From contig OX421962.1 of the NCBI GenBank assembly GCA_949128115.1, forward strand, positions 62,041,787 through 62,105,786: DNA of 64,000 bases, in the 5' to 3' direction. Shown here in pieces: positions 1-11,997 of the stretch. The notes under the pieces were generated by a model, which saw only the letters and a list, made by a program, of their open reading frames with translations, did no database searches and was not told where the DNA came from. The position numbers and the translations under genes are program-made. Numbering within the stretch: the stretch's first letter is position 1; every line of letters begins with the position of its first letter. This stretch comes from Anaspis maculata (lineage: Eukaryota; Arthropoda; Insecta; Coleoptera; Scraptiidae).

Positions 1-910
1 ATTTGTTGTGTTTGCGGGCTATGTACGAGGAGATCTCAAGTAATTGATAATAATTCCACCGACAGAGACGACGCTTTTAATGAATGACTGCCAACGGAAC
101 GCCATGGAAAGAAAACCTCAAAAGACGGATTGTGGCCGTTTCCCCCAAATTGCCGAGATGTGAAGAACAAGAGAACAGAACCAGCAGAGTGAAAGTCTCC
201 TATGGGAATAAATTAATGGGGCATGTGGCTATAGCGAAGGCTGGGATTTTTCAAAAGGTAGACAAAGTGAACGCAATTCCGCTTTCAGTATAAGAGCTCG
301 AGTTCAGCCAGGTATATCTACACGTACTATGTCTACGTATGTCCACCAAGCATCTGCGTGCCTCTTCGTCTTATAGGTATCACTAAGTAGGCAATAATCG
401 TCTGAAGAAATGCAACAGAGTTATCTCGATGAAGAAAGAAACCTTGAATGATCGAAAACTACCAATGACCAAAAGCTCCTCCAAACTTACGCACGCGAAG
501 GAAGGGTTTCGATACTTGAATGAGCAGTTTGCCAAGGTTGACTTGAATTGCTCAAGTCAAAACGTGCGAACATGCAATCGGTTGATAACTATACCAGTAT
601 TATAATAATAGGTAACCATTAAATTCCTCTATGCAATTGAAATCGAACTTCAAAGCGTGACTATGTGAGTGAAATTCAGGGCGAAAGCTCATCTAAAGGT
701 CCTCATTTATTGGCAAACCCGGTCGGATAACACGATTGGCGCGTGTTAGCCGTCAGGTTGACGCGTTTTTTGCTTTGCTCAATATTCCATTCCATCAATT
801 AAAATATCGTTTTCTGTACTAACTATACCCGATTCTCATTGTTGTTACCGGCTTGCTTACCAGCCAAGGCCAAGCCAACCGCGTTTTCAAAGTCGCTTGA
901 AAAGCATCCA
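1..910. other. no supported feature
   Basis: Only short, stop-limited reading frames are present, the longest being 69 codons near the left edge. No repeat structure, RNA gene or splice-bounded exon could be supported here. Confidence 0.5.
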
Positions 911-1060
911 GGAGCCGTATTCTCTAACTCGCTATGCACTTGAACCGACAGATATCGCTATCGGTAGTCAGGCAAAAGCCAATCACAATGGTGCTTGCCT
1001 AGCTACCGATAGCGATATCTGTCGGTTCGAGTGCATAGCGAGTTATAGAATACGGCTCCT
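911..1060. repeat. Palindromic MITE-like hairpin, 58-bp arms
   Basis: The first arm (about 911-968) is repeated as its reverse complement at about 1002-1060 with roughly two mismatches, around a loop of about 33 bases. The outer ends read AGGAGCCGTATTCT and the complement. No target duplication is obvious, so the superfamily is unknown. It would fold into a near-perfect hairpin if transcribed. Confidence 0.85.
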
Positions 1061-2963
1061 GATTGGTTAATCTCGTGTTAGCACTAACCGCACACCAATG
1101 GGCATTTGATGAACACAACCACGTTGTCCGACCGGGTGCACCAGTGAGCCAGGACCTCAAAGCTGCCTGTATGATTGTTGCGTCGTTTTATGCTTTTGTC
1201 TGCTTTTTTGATACTTTGACCGAATGGGCCAGTACAATTCTGCCCCGCCGTTTTAGTTCCTAGTATTTGGGAGTTGCCTTATATTGCTGTGGCTGTCCTA
1301 GCAAAAGAATTCCGCGTGCCTTTCTCTAATTGACTGTAGATAAATCTTGAACTAGCGCGCCGGCCGGCAGAAGTTGATAAAAGGAAGCGACGCAGCTACT
1401 CAATTTCTTTTCCGCCTCGAAATTTGCACGAGCGCCGTCGACTAGAGTGTGGGTTTTGTGCGTCCACGTTTGCCTACCAAGTGGTTTTCGAATTTGTGCA
1501 GATCGAAACCAAAACCGAGTATTTTTCGGACTCAATTTGGCAACGCTGGACTGTCGAAGGTATTGGAAGCCCGAATTAGGCTTTGTTTGGCCGATTAAAG
1601 AAACACGACCACACCTGGCCCATCAAAAACGAAACCGATCAACACTTGAGGTAACGTAAAAGTGAAGAATGATTTGGTTGCCCCTTTCTGTCACCTTTTC
1701 GGATTGGATTCGACACTGAGTTAAGTGAATTATTTTAGATTATCTATAGGTTTCGACCAACTAGATTTCCACCATAGAGTTTTCTACGATCCAGTTTCCA
1801 ACTGTCCAGTTTTTCGCCTCCTATTTCAAAGTCTGAAGATTTTGCCATCACGTCTTCGTCATCGTCTATGTACCAGGGAGATTCCCGAAACGTTACATCG
1901 AGGATAGGCGAGATCCCGTCTACCAGGAAACACTCCATCTCCCGAGCGTCTTTTTCCTCTGAAGGAAACGTCTCAGTGTGAAGCCCGTTTCGGTTTGTTG
2001 ATGCAAGACTTTCCAAACCGCGCGGCCAATTCCGCCGTGGACGCCTTCACCGGCGGTCTCGAGCCTAAGCGACCGGGGCAATCGTTCGTTCGTTCGCACC
2101 CTGAAAGCGTTACGTCATCTGTCGATCTCGGCACGTTTGGAAGCCGTTTTCGAGTGTACCACTTAGTGGAATAGGCCAAGTAAGCCGGCGACATTTCGCC
2201 TGCCGTGAAACTTCATTTCCCCTATCTCAATTGTGTCTTATTAAGAATGCCGTAACATATAGCAAATTATTTTTCTTGTTGATATACGTATTTGTTTGAA
2301 CAATACTCGAGTACCGTTCTAGTGAAAAGACGGAAGAAAGATAGAATAAAGTTTCAAGGGTTAATGAAATGCAGGTTAGAATTCAGTGGGTTTGCAAAAA
2401 TCGTGTGACTCCGTCCGTCCGCCAAAGGGTATAATCGATTAATTCAAAATAACATCACATTTGTACGCTAGTTTTGTGCTTTTGCCACTCGACATTCTTG
2501 TACTTTTTTGCTGGTAACTTTGTGAATATCGTAATTTTCATATGTACATAAAATTATTGTGATAAGAGTAATTCAGTGGCTGGTATAAAAACCCGACAAC
2601 GTTTTTTTGTTACAAAGGTCATCGCAGTTGGCGAAATAGGTACCTGTCGAGCCGCGTCAATATCAAATTAGTTTGTTTTTTCATCTGACTTTCTTATTTC
2701 CGACAGTAGGGAGCTGTCTTCGCACGAACCGATAACGTTAAATTAATTCCGGTTTGGGTTGAGCTGAAGCCAAGCCTCTCAGAACGTAATATTTCGCTCA
2801 TTGTGGTGATAACAGCGACTGGTAATTTCGTGTGTTTCATTTTTGTCGAATTAGCCAACCGAAACCTGTTCATTTACTTTGTCTTTTGTGAATAAAATTT
2901 GTATTCGTAATCCAGACTTTGCTTTATCTTCAGTATTGTAGTTATTACTTGGTACTATAATTA
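1061..2963. other. no supported feature
   Basis: Several short frames occur on both strands (up to 90 codons at 1744-2016, minus), but none has a recognisable domain, a matching neighbour or convincing splice borders. Confidence 0.5.
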
Positions 2964-3008
2964 TTTCCGAGATATTTGAGTCTGAAACATTGAAAAATAT
3001 CTCGGAAA
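2964..3008. repeat. Perfect 14-bp stem hairpin
   Basis: TTTCCGAGATATTT at 2964-2977 is followed by its exact reverse complement at 2995-3008, separated by 17 bases. It is short and may be a decayed small inverted repeat. No role is implied. Confidence 0.6.
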
Positions 3009-3249
3009 CACCACTTTCAAGGGCCTAAAAATTAATATCCAAGAATACTCATAGATCATGATTCCTCAACTGGAATAGGTTTTTCAAGTGGTCCAAGTTG
3101 ATGAGCTACTATTTTTACTTCAACCAAGAAATATTAAGGAAAAAGAAAATAGGCTCTTCATCTTCAAAGTGGGAGTTTTGAGATGTTTTTCAAAGTTTCA
3201 AACTCAGATTTCTAGACAATCAAGCCTCAAATCATAATTTTCCAAGAGT

Positions 3250-3432
3250 TATGACGGAGTATGGAGGATTAAGCGCCGAGCGCAGCGAGAAAAAAACAAG
3301 GAGATACAAACCGATAGGGAGCGGAGCGGAGTACGAAAAGAACACATCTTCGAACGTTGTTTGCTAATTGATTCATATACCTATAGAAGTTTCACTTCTT
3401 CCGAGGATGACTATGGTCACGCATCTACGTTT
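3250..3432 (+). repeat. Dispersed repeat, copy A (pair at 32.1 kb)
   Basis: This segment contains the words GCGCCGAGCGCAGCGAG, GGGAGCGGAGCGG and TTCGAACGTTGTTTGCT in the same order as 32084-32372. The two copies are in direct orientation about 29 kb apart. Copy A lacks the roughly 95-bp segment with a (TAA)n tract found in copy B. The family is not recognised. Confidence 0.8.
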
Positions 3433-3691
3433 TTTAAGCATTTCGGTTTCAAGCTCCTGGGTGCACAATTTTGTAAATACCTAAGCCGATCAGAGGAATA
3501 TATTCTAGTACCTGATGATGAGTACTGCATAAAACAATCTTGCATGTCTACTGAAGTAAGTAGGAAGGTCTCTACGATGAGTATCTCTAATGTGACTGAC
3601 CCAGCGGTGGGCTCATAAATCTCTGGACACCGAGCAATCTCAGACTTCACGTAAAAATGCTGACTGCTCTTCCACGCAACTTCTTTTTCAG

Positions 3692-3847
3692 ATTGGAAAG
3701 CTCCGTTCCACAGCCGCTTCGGCCGTCAGCCCTGAACCTGCGGAAAGCGCGCCTGTTTGGTTTATAACAAGCAAGGATAGTGCAGTGCCTGCCTGCGGAG
3801 TGCTCAAAGGAAGAATTGCATGGTTAGCGGCCAAGCCAGCAAACTGA
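3692..3847 (+). CDS. Speculative terminal exon in a GC-rich island
   Basis: A polypyrimidine-AG acceptor (ACTTCTTTTTCAG, ending at 3691) is followed by 51 open codons and a TGA at 3845-3847. The frame is rich in Ala, Ser and Pro and lies in a stretch (about 3640-4000) clearly more GC-rich than its surroundings. A minus-strand frame of 84 codons overlaps it, so the open frame may simply reflect GC content. No domain is recognised and no upstream exon could be linked. Confidence 0.15.
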   Translation: MGKLRSTAASAVSPEPAESAPVWFITSKDSAVPACGVLKGRIAWLAAKPAN

Positions 3848-6399
3848 CGAACGAGGGCAGCCCGACCTCGATCCGATCCGATCCGTTCACTCAGGCAAAG
3901 CTCGTCTATCACAGTCACCTGCATTATTGCCTGCTGCCTCACCTCCTGGGGCTCGGGGCCACGGCAGCGCCAAGCTGACTGCTACGATCACCGCACACTG
4001 CACACATACACACACACATTTAAATGTTAGAAGTTAATAGTTCATAGACATCATGCGCGCCTTTGTCTAGCTGAAGCCATACTCGAAGAGATGGCAAAGA
4101 CCGATTCCACTCTTTCCTGCAGGGCGGATTAATCGCTGGTGCATCAAGAGCTTGATGAAATTACAAACTAACTTTACGGAATATCTGAAACAATGTAACT
4201 GTTAAAGGGATATTTTTCATCCAAAGGCAGTCATTAGGTCGTGGTGGCCCAGTGTTTTCGTTATTTATTGGCCGCAGTTAAGGTCAACGCTAGTGGGACT
4301 GCGTAGGCTATAAAAGCGGATATTATCAAAGAGGGGGACGATCAATTGCATCATTCCAGCACCCACACGTTGAGTAAATGGGAAGCCCATCAATCAAAAA
4401 TTTATGCACAGAGGACCAAATTTGGATGCTCGCACCAGTGAGCTCCAGGTGTCGCTATGAAACCGATTACTTCTTGTAATACTTGTATACAAAGAAAGTT
4501 TGCCAAAGTTGTTGTTCACCTGTAGGTTCAAGAGTTGCTATGACAAATGGAATTTTCATCGAACTTTTACATGCTTGTCTCTTAAGCCGAGTTAAAGAGC
4601 AGGTCAGTGATTTTACGGCGTTTTGTCACATTAAGATGGTATTAAACCTAATTCAATAGTGAATGCAAGGACATCTTAACACGGCTTGTTTCAACCAAAA
4701 CTTACTTTTCAGTTTACCCATAGTTTTAGAAATGTCTATCAGTTTATGTGATCTTCACAGCCAAATCAACTTATTACATATATGTAATAGGTAATTAGGT
4801 ATAGGTGTTTGACTGCTTGGGATGCAGCTCATACATGAACTTCAGCCTATACTTCAACTGACACAGACCTCGAGGAGAGGAACGTACTCTCATCTTTGTT
4901 TCCGAGATGCTTTGTTGAAAAGGGTTGGTGAAATAAGATGCCACTCATCTAACAGGCACGGCACGGGTCAGATAGTATTATACTATATTCAAGTGATTTG
5001 ACAGTATCCGACCAGTGTCAGCTTTACGTGTACCCACTTGACCAGGTTTGCAATGTTTGCATACCCTTGGATGCGATGCGATGTAGGTATTCGCTAACAG
5101 GAACTTTAGAAAACTTGGCCAAGGCTTCTCCATTACACAAATCAAATCAACGTATGAAATTTTTACGACGATCGCAATACAGCAATATAAAATTCCCAAA
5201 TTAACAACGATACCTACGAGAGAAACTTGGTGTGCGAATAAAACAGATCGTGCACCAACTTCAAGTGACAATAAAAATTAATGACTCGAAACCACAGTTC
5301 TTTCCCGTACAGAGCACACAGCATACATACAAACAAATCGAATTTACAACTTCATATTGCTGCCTCAATGGCAAACATCATCAATTTTATTTCGAGTAAA
5401 ACGCGAGAAATAAATATAAGAGCTTGTCGTGACCTGAATGCAACGTACGTACGTCTATACACAGAGGTATATGCCGCGAGAATTATGGCTGTAGAGGTAA
5501 TTTGCATTCATCTCTTGAAAACTCAATAAAAAAAAAGAAGCAAGAAAATTCAATTACCTACGGTAAACTGAGTGCCGCTGATGATGCGAAGGAAAACGGC
5601 AAAGAAGCAGCAGACAGAAGGGTGCTGCATGTTCGCCACTTTTTCCTCTGAATTTATGGATAACAGTTGGAAAAGAGCAAAAGTACTTGAGTGTCAAAAA
5701 CAAAGAAATCCTCTGGCAAAAATGCAATTAAGCACAGTTTGTTCTTTTGAACAAGGTACTTCGTATAGCAGTTTTTTTTTTATTAGCTGTATCAGTTTTA
5801 TTGAAGCTGGGCACCAGACCGTAACAATGCAACGAGCAAGTGCAACACTCACTCGAGCATGTTGTGAAATTGAAGGAAGGTTGCTTGCTCTGCGTTGTGT
5901 TTAACACGCACATCGTTCACTTCTCTCAATTTACAAAAAAAAACTTGATAACTTCCCACGCTTCAGTTGTAGAAAATCTATATGAGTTATATTTCTGGCA
6001 AAAACTGAGTTTATTCTTGCCCGTGTCTATAGATATGAAAGTAATTAGCACACTTTCTTAGAGTATTGTATTTAGATGTTTGAATATTGCTAGTTCAACA
6101 GCTTTAAAAACTAAACTGTCACTGTATTTTCATTCTGTACTTGACAGAAGCATACGCTGGAGATCACGATGCGCGAATAAGACAAACTTGCACAATTGGC
6201 GGAAGAGCCCCCCCGCATCGAGAGCTTGCCAAGATATTCGCCAAGGCGATGAACTTTTTCAGAGCTCTCGCTAATAGTCCAGTCACTGTGCTCAAAAAAC
6301 CCTAGCAACTTTGGAAAAAATAGTACCGGAACGACAACAGAAGCGACAAGAACCTTCAAGGTCTTTTCGGAAGAAGCTGCAATATTTCCGAATACAAGA
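3848..6399. other. no supported feature
   Basis: The stretch has short GATCC iterations near 3880 and a brief CA run near 4005. Otherwise it holds unremarkable AT-rich sequence with frames no longer than 110 codons and no recognisable domain. Confidence 0.45.
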
Positions 6400-6744
6400 C
6401 GCAGACAAAGTATACAATGAGGGGCAAAAGTATGGCACAAATTCATTGAAAAATTCGCATTTCTTTTCCCAAGGAATTCCTCGAACAGGTCGATTTTGTT
6501 TTCCAATTCAGCACATTTTGATGTAAAATTTTTATACTTGCCGCCATTTTTGTGAAAATTGTTACGTCATCAGCCATTTTTTAAAATAAACCTCCTCTCT
6601 TTTTTAGCAGATTCAAATAGATTATAAAATTCTGATTTCAGCAATATGCACACGTACACGTTTTGAACTGATTTTCGAGATAATGATTATCAAAGGTGGT
6701 AGATTTCTGGTTTTATATTACTGATGTTTTGACAAAATAATAGC

Positions 6745-6995
6745 TATTTACGATACAAGTGTTAAAAGTGACAGATATTATTTTGTGAGCGGGGACGCTT
6801 GCGAAACTCGCTAACAAAATAAGACACTTTTAACGCGTGTATCGTCAAGATTTTATCTACAATGGTCTTTGAAATGTTTGGTAAATGTCAGAAGTTATTG
6901 AAAATATGACAGGAACGCGAAGAATCATCACTTTTAGCACGTCGCCCATGACGACGTGTTAAAAGTGACGGGTAATATTTAACACTTGTAGATCA
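6745..6995. repeat. Two adjacent hairpins sharing a GTTAAAAGTG motif
   Basis: Arms at about 6750-6785 and 6812-6846 pair (CGATACAAGTGTTAAAAGTG against CACTTTTAACGCGTGTATCG). A second palindrome follows at about 6929-6968, with ACTTTTAGCACGTCG facing CGACGTGTTAAAAGT. The shared AC(T)TTTTA core suggests repeated small elements or a nested copy. Confidence 0.7.
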
Positions 6996-7131
6996 AAACG
7001 GTTTTATCACAGAAATGTTTATAAAATCTCTCAAAATATTTCACTCCAAGGTCAAACTTTTCCAGTCGTCCTTTGGGACCTTTAGTCTTCCCTTTTCCTA
7101 TGCCGTGACCTGTCCGTACTCTTGTCTTCCT

Positions 7132-7398
7132 GAAAGGTGGATTGGCAGACCAGGACTGATAGAGTGGCCCGCGAGATCTCCGGATCTCGCTCCCCTAGAT
7201 TATTTCTTATGGGGATACCTCAAATCAAAAGTCTACATCAACAGACCACAAAATCTGGAAAACTTGAAAGATCAAATTCGTGATGAATGTCGCTTGATCA
7301 GTGTAGAAGTTATCCAAAATGTTATCCAAGAATTCTCGAACAGGCTTGCCTACTGCCAAGAAACCAAGGGGTGGCAGTTTGAGCATTTGATCCATTGA
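7132..7398 (+). pseudogene. Mariner/IS630-type transposase C-terminal fragment
   Basis: An 88-codon segment ends in a stop at 7398. It contains WPARSPDLAPLDYFLWG, the signature around the third catalytic acidic residue of insect mariner/IS630-superfamily DDE transposases, followed by the usual LKSKVY and a C-terminal tail ending in FEHLIH. The first two catalytic acids, the paired HTH DNA-binding domain and the N-terminus are missing, and upstream sequence in this frame has no transposase similarity. It is a dead fragment inside the inverted repeats at 6400-7655. The family call is firm at superfamily level. A relative lies at 30040-30640 on the other strand. Confidence 0.85.
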
Positions 7399-7655
7399 AA
7401 GGAGTCCCGAATCAATTTTTATGAAAATAAAGGATTAATTTTTCAAAAATAAAAATTTTTAGATCAAGAACTTTGACATTTGATATACCCGAAACTATTA
7501 GCCCAAAAAGTATAAATATGCATATTGCACATCAAAATGTGCCAAATTGTAAAACAAAATTGACCTGTTCGAGGAATTTTTTGAGAAAAAAATGCGAGTT
7601 TTTCAATGAATTCGTTCCATATTTTACCCCTCACTGCGTATATAGAAAGCTGCAT

Positions 7656-7970
7656 GACCAGGGAGCAGATTAGAGTTGTATGAACAGCGACAGTGTGAAC
7701 ATCAGCGAAGTTGAGTTGAGCGATACCTATAAGGGCTACGATTTATTTAACTTGTGAATTAGTAATTGGTATGCGATAATAAATACATATAGTGGTGTGA
7801 TTCAAAGTTCTACTCCCAAATGAAGTACCCAAAGCAAATTCGTAACAATTCTTTGCAGCAAACCGACCAGCCCCTGTCAAAAGCACTGAGCTCAGTCTAT
7901 ATTAAAAATGCTACCGTTAGTTACGTACTAATAGATAGTATAGATACATATTATATTAGTCTGAGTTAGT
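7656..7970. other. no supported feature
   Basis: AT-rich sequence without an open frame of interest. It lies just 3' (minus sense) of the candidate micro-exon. Confidence 0.45.
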
Positions 7971-8040
7971 CCTTACCATAGGCATCACAAGGATCGTCGA
8001 AATTGTGTTGTCTGTACATACCTGAAAAAAACAAACAAAA
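7971..8040 (-). other. Candidate recursive splice site / 45-nt micro-exon
   Basis: Read on the minus strand, a pyrimidine tract (TTTTGTTTGTTTTTTT, 8040-8025) leads into CAG (8024-8022), then directly into GTATGT (8021-8016), which itself resembles a 5' splice site. A second donor, GTAAGG, occupies 7976-7971. The bounded segment 8021-7977 is 45 nt. Two of its frames are open; one reads MYRQHNFDDPCDAY. Acceptor and donor fused at one point is the hallmark of recursive splicing in long introns, and the downstream donor matches a recursive-splice exon. A plain micro-exon is the alternative. A matching site lies at 56.6 kb. Confidence 0.5.
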
Positions 8041-8995
8041 TATTAGATCACCGCTGATTGAATCTCACATCGGAATGTAGTCATAGTTTCTTTTAGGTTT
8101 TCTTTTCAATTATTAATAGACTGCAACATGGAAGCCAACCAATGATAATTATTACCAACTTATGATATATATCCGTTACGGTACTTTTCTTACGGGAAAT
8201 TCAATATATTGGCAAGTTTTTCACACAACCGAGGGGACTGCAGCGAATTAATTATTACATTTCTCATTTCTCCTTGCAGCGCACTTGGAAACTTGAAGCT
8301 CAAACCAGCAAACCTACATAGGTGTTCGCGCTTGAACTTGTTAGCATCGTCTCCTAAGCAACGATATAATTTTGCTGAGCAACGTGTAGGCAATTGTGAC
8401 AAGTTATTTAATTATTACCGCGGCAAAGTATCCATGTCCGGGTATTATTTTCATGTACCCTATGCATATTTCTACAGAGTATACATTGTATTTATCTTGT
8501 TTCGTTGTTCCAGCAGATTTTAAGATGACTTACGCAAGTGCATTTTTCTTCCGTGGAGTTGCAAAGTCTCTGCTGTTAATCAAAATTGCAAGCTACATAT
8601 CCGCGATTTTGATTGGCTGCAAGATGGCTGCCAAATGCCACAGTGATATAAAATACAACCAATCATTGTCAATGCATGCCGATTTTGCAGGCTATCTTGT
8701 GGCGGGAAAAATCAATTGAATCGCAAATCATTATAGAGTAAACGAATGGTAATGGGGACTATGCAGATGCACCCATGCATATTCGACATTGTCTACAATG
8801 TCACATTATGTCACATTTGAAGCGAACGAAAATGGATAATTTACAAAAGCTGAGCTAAGGTGCGAAAGCGCTCCGTTTCGGGAAAGAAAGAAGGAACTGG
8901 GACGTAAAGTGAAGAACAGGTGCCTACCTAGAAATCTCTCCGAAAACTGGATTTTGGCTGGAACAAATGTCGCTTCTTTCGACTGACAGTTCAAA
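8041..8995. other. no supported feature
   Basis: Short frames only. A partly repeated phrase around GATTTTG(C/A)...GGC occurs at 8600-8700 but is too weak to call. Confidence 0.45.
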
Positions 8996-9585
8996 TCTTA
9001 TTTCGACGAAAATCCACCAAAATTCTGATCTGGACGGTAAATGAGCATTCAACGATTGGTGGTTCTTAAAAGAATTTGGCATGTTTTTTATTCATCAAAA
9101 CACGATTAAAAATCCCGAACTGTCAATCTAAAAACAAGCCACTTCGTCATGACGAGGTGGAGCGAACCGCAATCTGTCAGCCAAGCGGGACAATGGTAAC
9201 GAACATGACTTTCAACCAGTGATTTTTGAAATTACATATGAGTTGGGCAACGCTACTATGAATTTTGTTTTCTCGTTCTAATTTTAAATATTACAATTTG
9301 AGTGTTCATGAAAAAAAAATCCACGGCTGCACTTCGAACCCTCGACTTTTTGGTTGAAAGTCATGTTCGTTCCCATTGTGCTACTCGGGTGAAAGATTTG
9401 CGCTTCGCTCCACCCCGTCATACTAACTAAGCGGCTTGTTTTTAGTTTGACGGTTGGGCGCTTCAAATCGTGTTCCGATGAATATAAACATGACCAATTT
9501 ATTTAAAACCTCTAGGCGTTGAATGCACATCAACCATTTCTCGTGAAATCGAGAATTTTGGTGGATTTTTGTTCAAATAAACTGG
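8996..9585. mobile_element. Foldback element containing tRNA-like sequence
   Basis: The left arm (about 8996-9225) is mirrored by the right arm (about 9345-9585). Paired blocks include AAAATCCACCAAAATTCT, a CACGATT block, CTAAAAACAAGCC, GGTGGAGCG and AACGAACATGACTTTCAACC with their complements. The arms are diverged, so this is an old insertion. The inner parts of both arms resemble a tRNA-derived head. The element is non-coding. Confidence 0.8.
9321..9395 (-). repeat. tRNA-like (SINE-head-like) sequence
   Basis: On the minus strand, TAGCACAATGGG (9383-9372) resembles an RNA polymerase III A box. GGTTCGAAGTGC (9340-9329) resembles a B box, keeping the GGTTCGA core. Between them GACTTT and AAAGTC can pair as an anticodon-like stem around a 7-base loop. 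The acceptor stem does not close, so it is not a functional tRNA gene. A tRNA-derived SINE fragment or tRNA pseudogene is most likely. Confidence 0.5.
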
Positions 9586-9648
9586 GTGAGGCAACCTATA
9601 GTAAAAAATATTTCTTATTGTGATTAATATCTTAGATAATTCACATTT

Positions 9649-9669
9649 AATAATAATAATAATAATAAT
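9649..9669 (+). repeat. (TAA)n microsatellite
   Basis: Seven uninterrupted TAA units. Confidence 0.95.
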
Positions 9670-11821
9670 GAACGCTTTTATTGTCGATTGTTAGGGTATG
9701 TTTATAAAGAAAATAAATAATTATACTAGGTACTAACAAAAGACAAACTGCAGGACTGCAGGATTCAGTCCAGGGACTGATCTTCCACCCAATCTTGTCA
9801 TTTGACATTTGACATTGTGTCAGAGCTCAGACAGTGCAGTAAAACATCTTTGTTTAAACTTGACAACAGCTGTCGCCGTGTGACCTACTGACGAAAAAAT
9901 GCTCAAATGGAATTTGCAATTCTGAACAGGGTATAGGTACGTCATTAAAGTTGTTAATAATCTTCACACCCACGTGATTCATTTGTTGAAATAGGCACAA
10001 TTTCATCAAAGTGTTATTTTTAGAATTAAGTGGTGTTTATCTTTAACGAAAAAGTATATCTGTTCTAAATCTATCATTCGAGCAATAAAATTGAAACCAC
10101 TAAACGTAAAAGGCAACTAATTGGTCTATCTACAATCGACTGCTTAGGCAAAGTACCCATTTAAGAACACTTACGAGGAGTAGGTACCCGTCTACCTATT
10201 GCTCTCAAGTACTACTAATAGTAGTTACTTACCGAAGATCTAGACTCAGACCTAGAAAATCTTGTCAGGTAACATTCTTGACCATCCCCCCAGCGTGATT
10301 TGCAACCCATTTTGTTCGTTCATGTTCACGTTCGGGGATTATGAAAGATGCGCTTATTCTTGAATTATTGACATTATCTGCCGTCATAAGGTGTAAACGG
10401 TATAATAAACGACGCTACCGTCTAACGCGTTTTAAGCCATACCACCAAATAAGGTATATCCAATTTCCATTTGTCTCTTTAAGTGCGGCATCTTGAACAT
10501 CGAAAGTCAGTAGTTGTATTAATGAATCGATAGGCGAGGTAACTGTCTTGGCCATCAGAGCCAACAGGTGTGAACGTGGGTAGTTACCTACGTGGGTGAT
10601 AAGTGGGCAAGTCGGGAGTGGTTGCTTTAGTGGTGGCATTAAAAACAATGCCCTCAACCTCCCCAAGGTTACCAAAGTCAAACATCCCTCCTGCCGAAAG
10701 GATACATCTACAAGGTCATTAATCAAAGCAAAGTTGTTCTTTGATTCAATCAAAATTGGAATTACGCTGCAAGCAACGATTAATTACCCCACGGGGATCT
10801 GGGCGAATGTATAAGTAGGGGTGTGGGTTTCTAGACCAGTTCCATGATAATTTCCCGAGGAGCATCTACAACATTTATCACGCATTTTTTATATTCTTTA
10901 GCATATTGGTTTGTAAGACACAGAAGTAATAAATATATAGCAAATAAGTCGACATGGGTCCAGTTTGTCCAGGTAGTATGCAAAGAACTGGGCTGGTCAT
11001 GAATGAACGTACAAACCAGATGAATTGAAAACGTGGAAAGTTCAAGTACGGATGTCCTGCGTTCAGCTCTTATTCACTAATCGATAAGCAAGCTACAGTA
11101 TTTTTTCCAAATGAAGTAAGTATGAAGACAAAGTTATCGCCGAAATCAAGCAGGCTGCAGACGCTGACTAGATATGCTTACCAAGAAAATTGCCCGTGAA
11201 ATATGGAGGATACATTAACGTATAGCTTTTTCCATAGGCAAATGGATATTAATCGTGTGAAACAACCGCAATAATTTACCTCGAAGCGCTCTGCCATCAC
11301 TCTAATGTTTCACAGCTAATTTACAGCGGTAATAAACTGATTTACGCGATCTGTCTAATTTGCCGGTAATCTAAACTTTACCTTCCACCACACTAAAGGC
11401 GTGAACAGACGACTTTTACAACCAAATTGTGCAGACCTCAAAAGTTGTAAACATAAACAAGAACTTTACGAAGTCCTTAGCGCCGTCTCCTCTAGAAAAC
11501 TCAAGTTAAATCGTCTCCGTCTACGACTATAGACGCCGGATGCGTATAGTCATTATCCAGTGCTAGGTAGCCAGTAATTACAGAATATTATTATCGCCGA
11601 CCGAGACATATACGGACATCTTATGGCCATCTTGTCCAGGACCGGTCTATAGGTTGTTCTATACCACTTTGGCTTTAAAATTCCCTGATGGTGCTTTTGT
11701 TCATTCAATATTTCAATGCAAATAAGTATACACGTATAAGAGTTCTCGAGTATGAAAGACACACATCACCTCGGGGTAAATATTGAAGTATTGTTAAGTG
11801 ATCTGTTTGTTCATTATTTGA
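9670..11821. other. no supported feature
   Basis: Only unremarkable frames, the longest being 112 codons at 10415-10753 on the minus strand with no recognisable domain. No repeat structure was seen. Confidence 0.45.
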
Positions 11822-11965
11822 ATGGAACTAGATTTGACCTTTCTTCTCGTCAGAGGTTCACGATTTGCTGGAGATGAACAAATAAATCAGTTGGGTTTGT
11901 ACGGCACGTCTGTGTGTTGTTTGTCTACTTTTTTGTGGTTTAATTGCCTTTTAAACATCATTTGA
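11822..11965 (+). pseudogene. 47-codon ORF just upstream of the 12-kb ORF
   Basis: An ATG at 11822 directly follows an in-frame TGA and opens 47 codons ending in TGA at 11963-11965. It lies in a different reading frame from the 153-codon ORF starting at 11998, 33 nt downstream of its stop. The pair could be one ancient coding region broken by a frameshift, or two unrelated frames. No domain is recognised. Confidence 0.25.
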
Positions 11966-11997
11966 TTTGTACGAGGTACGTGCGGAAAGGCGGTTTG

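Larger units (their letters stand above)
6400..7655. mobile_element. Mariner-type element remnant between inverted repeats
   Basis: Sequence at about 6400-6530 reappears inverted at about 7533-7655. Both arms contain the line CCTCGAACAGGTC followed by TTTTGTTTT and a CACATTTTGATGT block. Between the arms lie a transposase C-terminal fragment on the plus strand (7132-7398) and a cluster of small hairpins. The arms are diverged and no clean target duplication is visible, so the pair may be true termini of a decayed element or two inverted copies of one repeat. Confidence 0.6.

Noticed and set aside
3688..3942. 84-codon Ala/Leu-rich minus-strand frame
   Set aside because: Explained by local GC richness; overlaps an equally open plus-strand frame, and neither is recognised.
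9321..9395. Functional tRNA gene
   Set aside because: No acceptor-stem pairing and an imperfect B box; only a tRNA-like remnant is supported.
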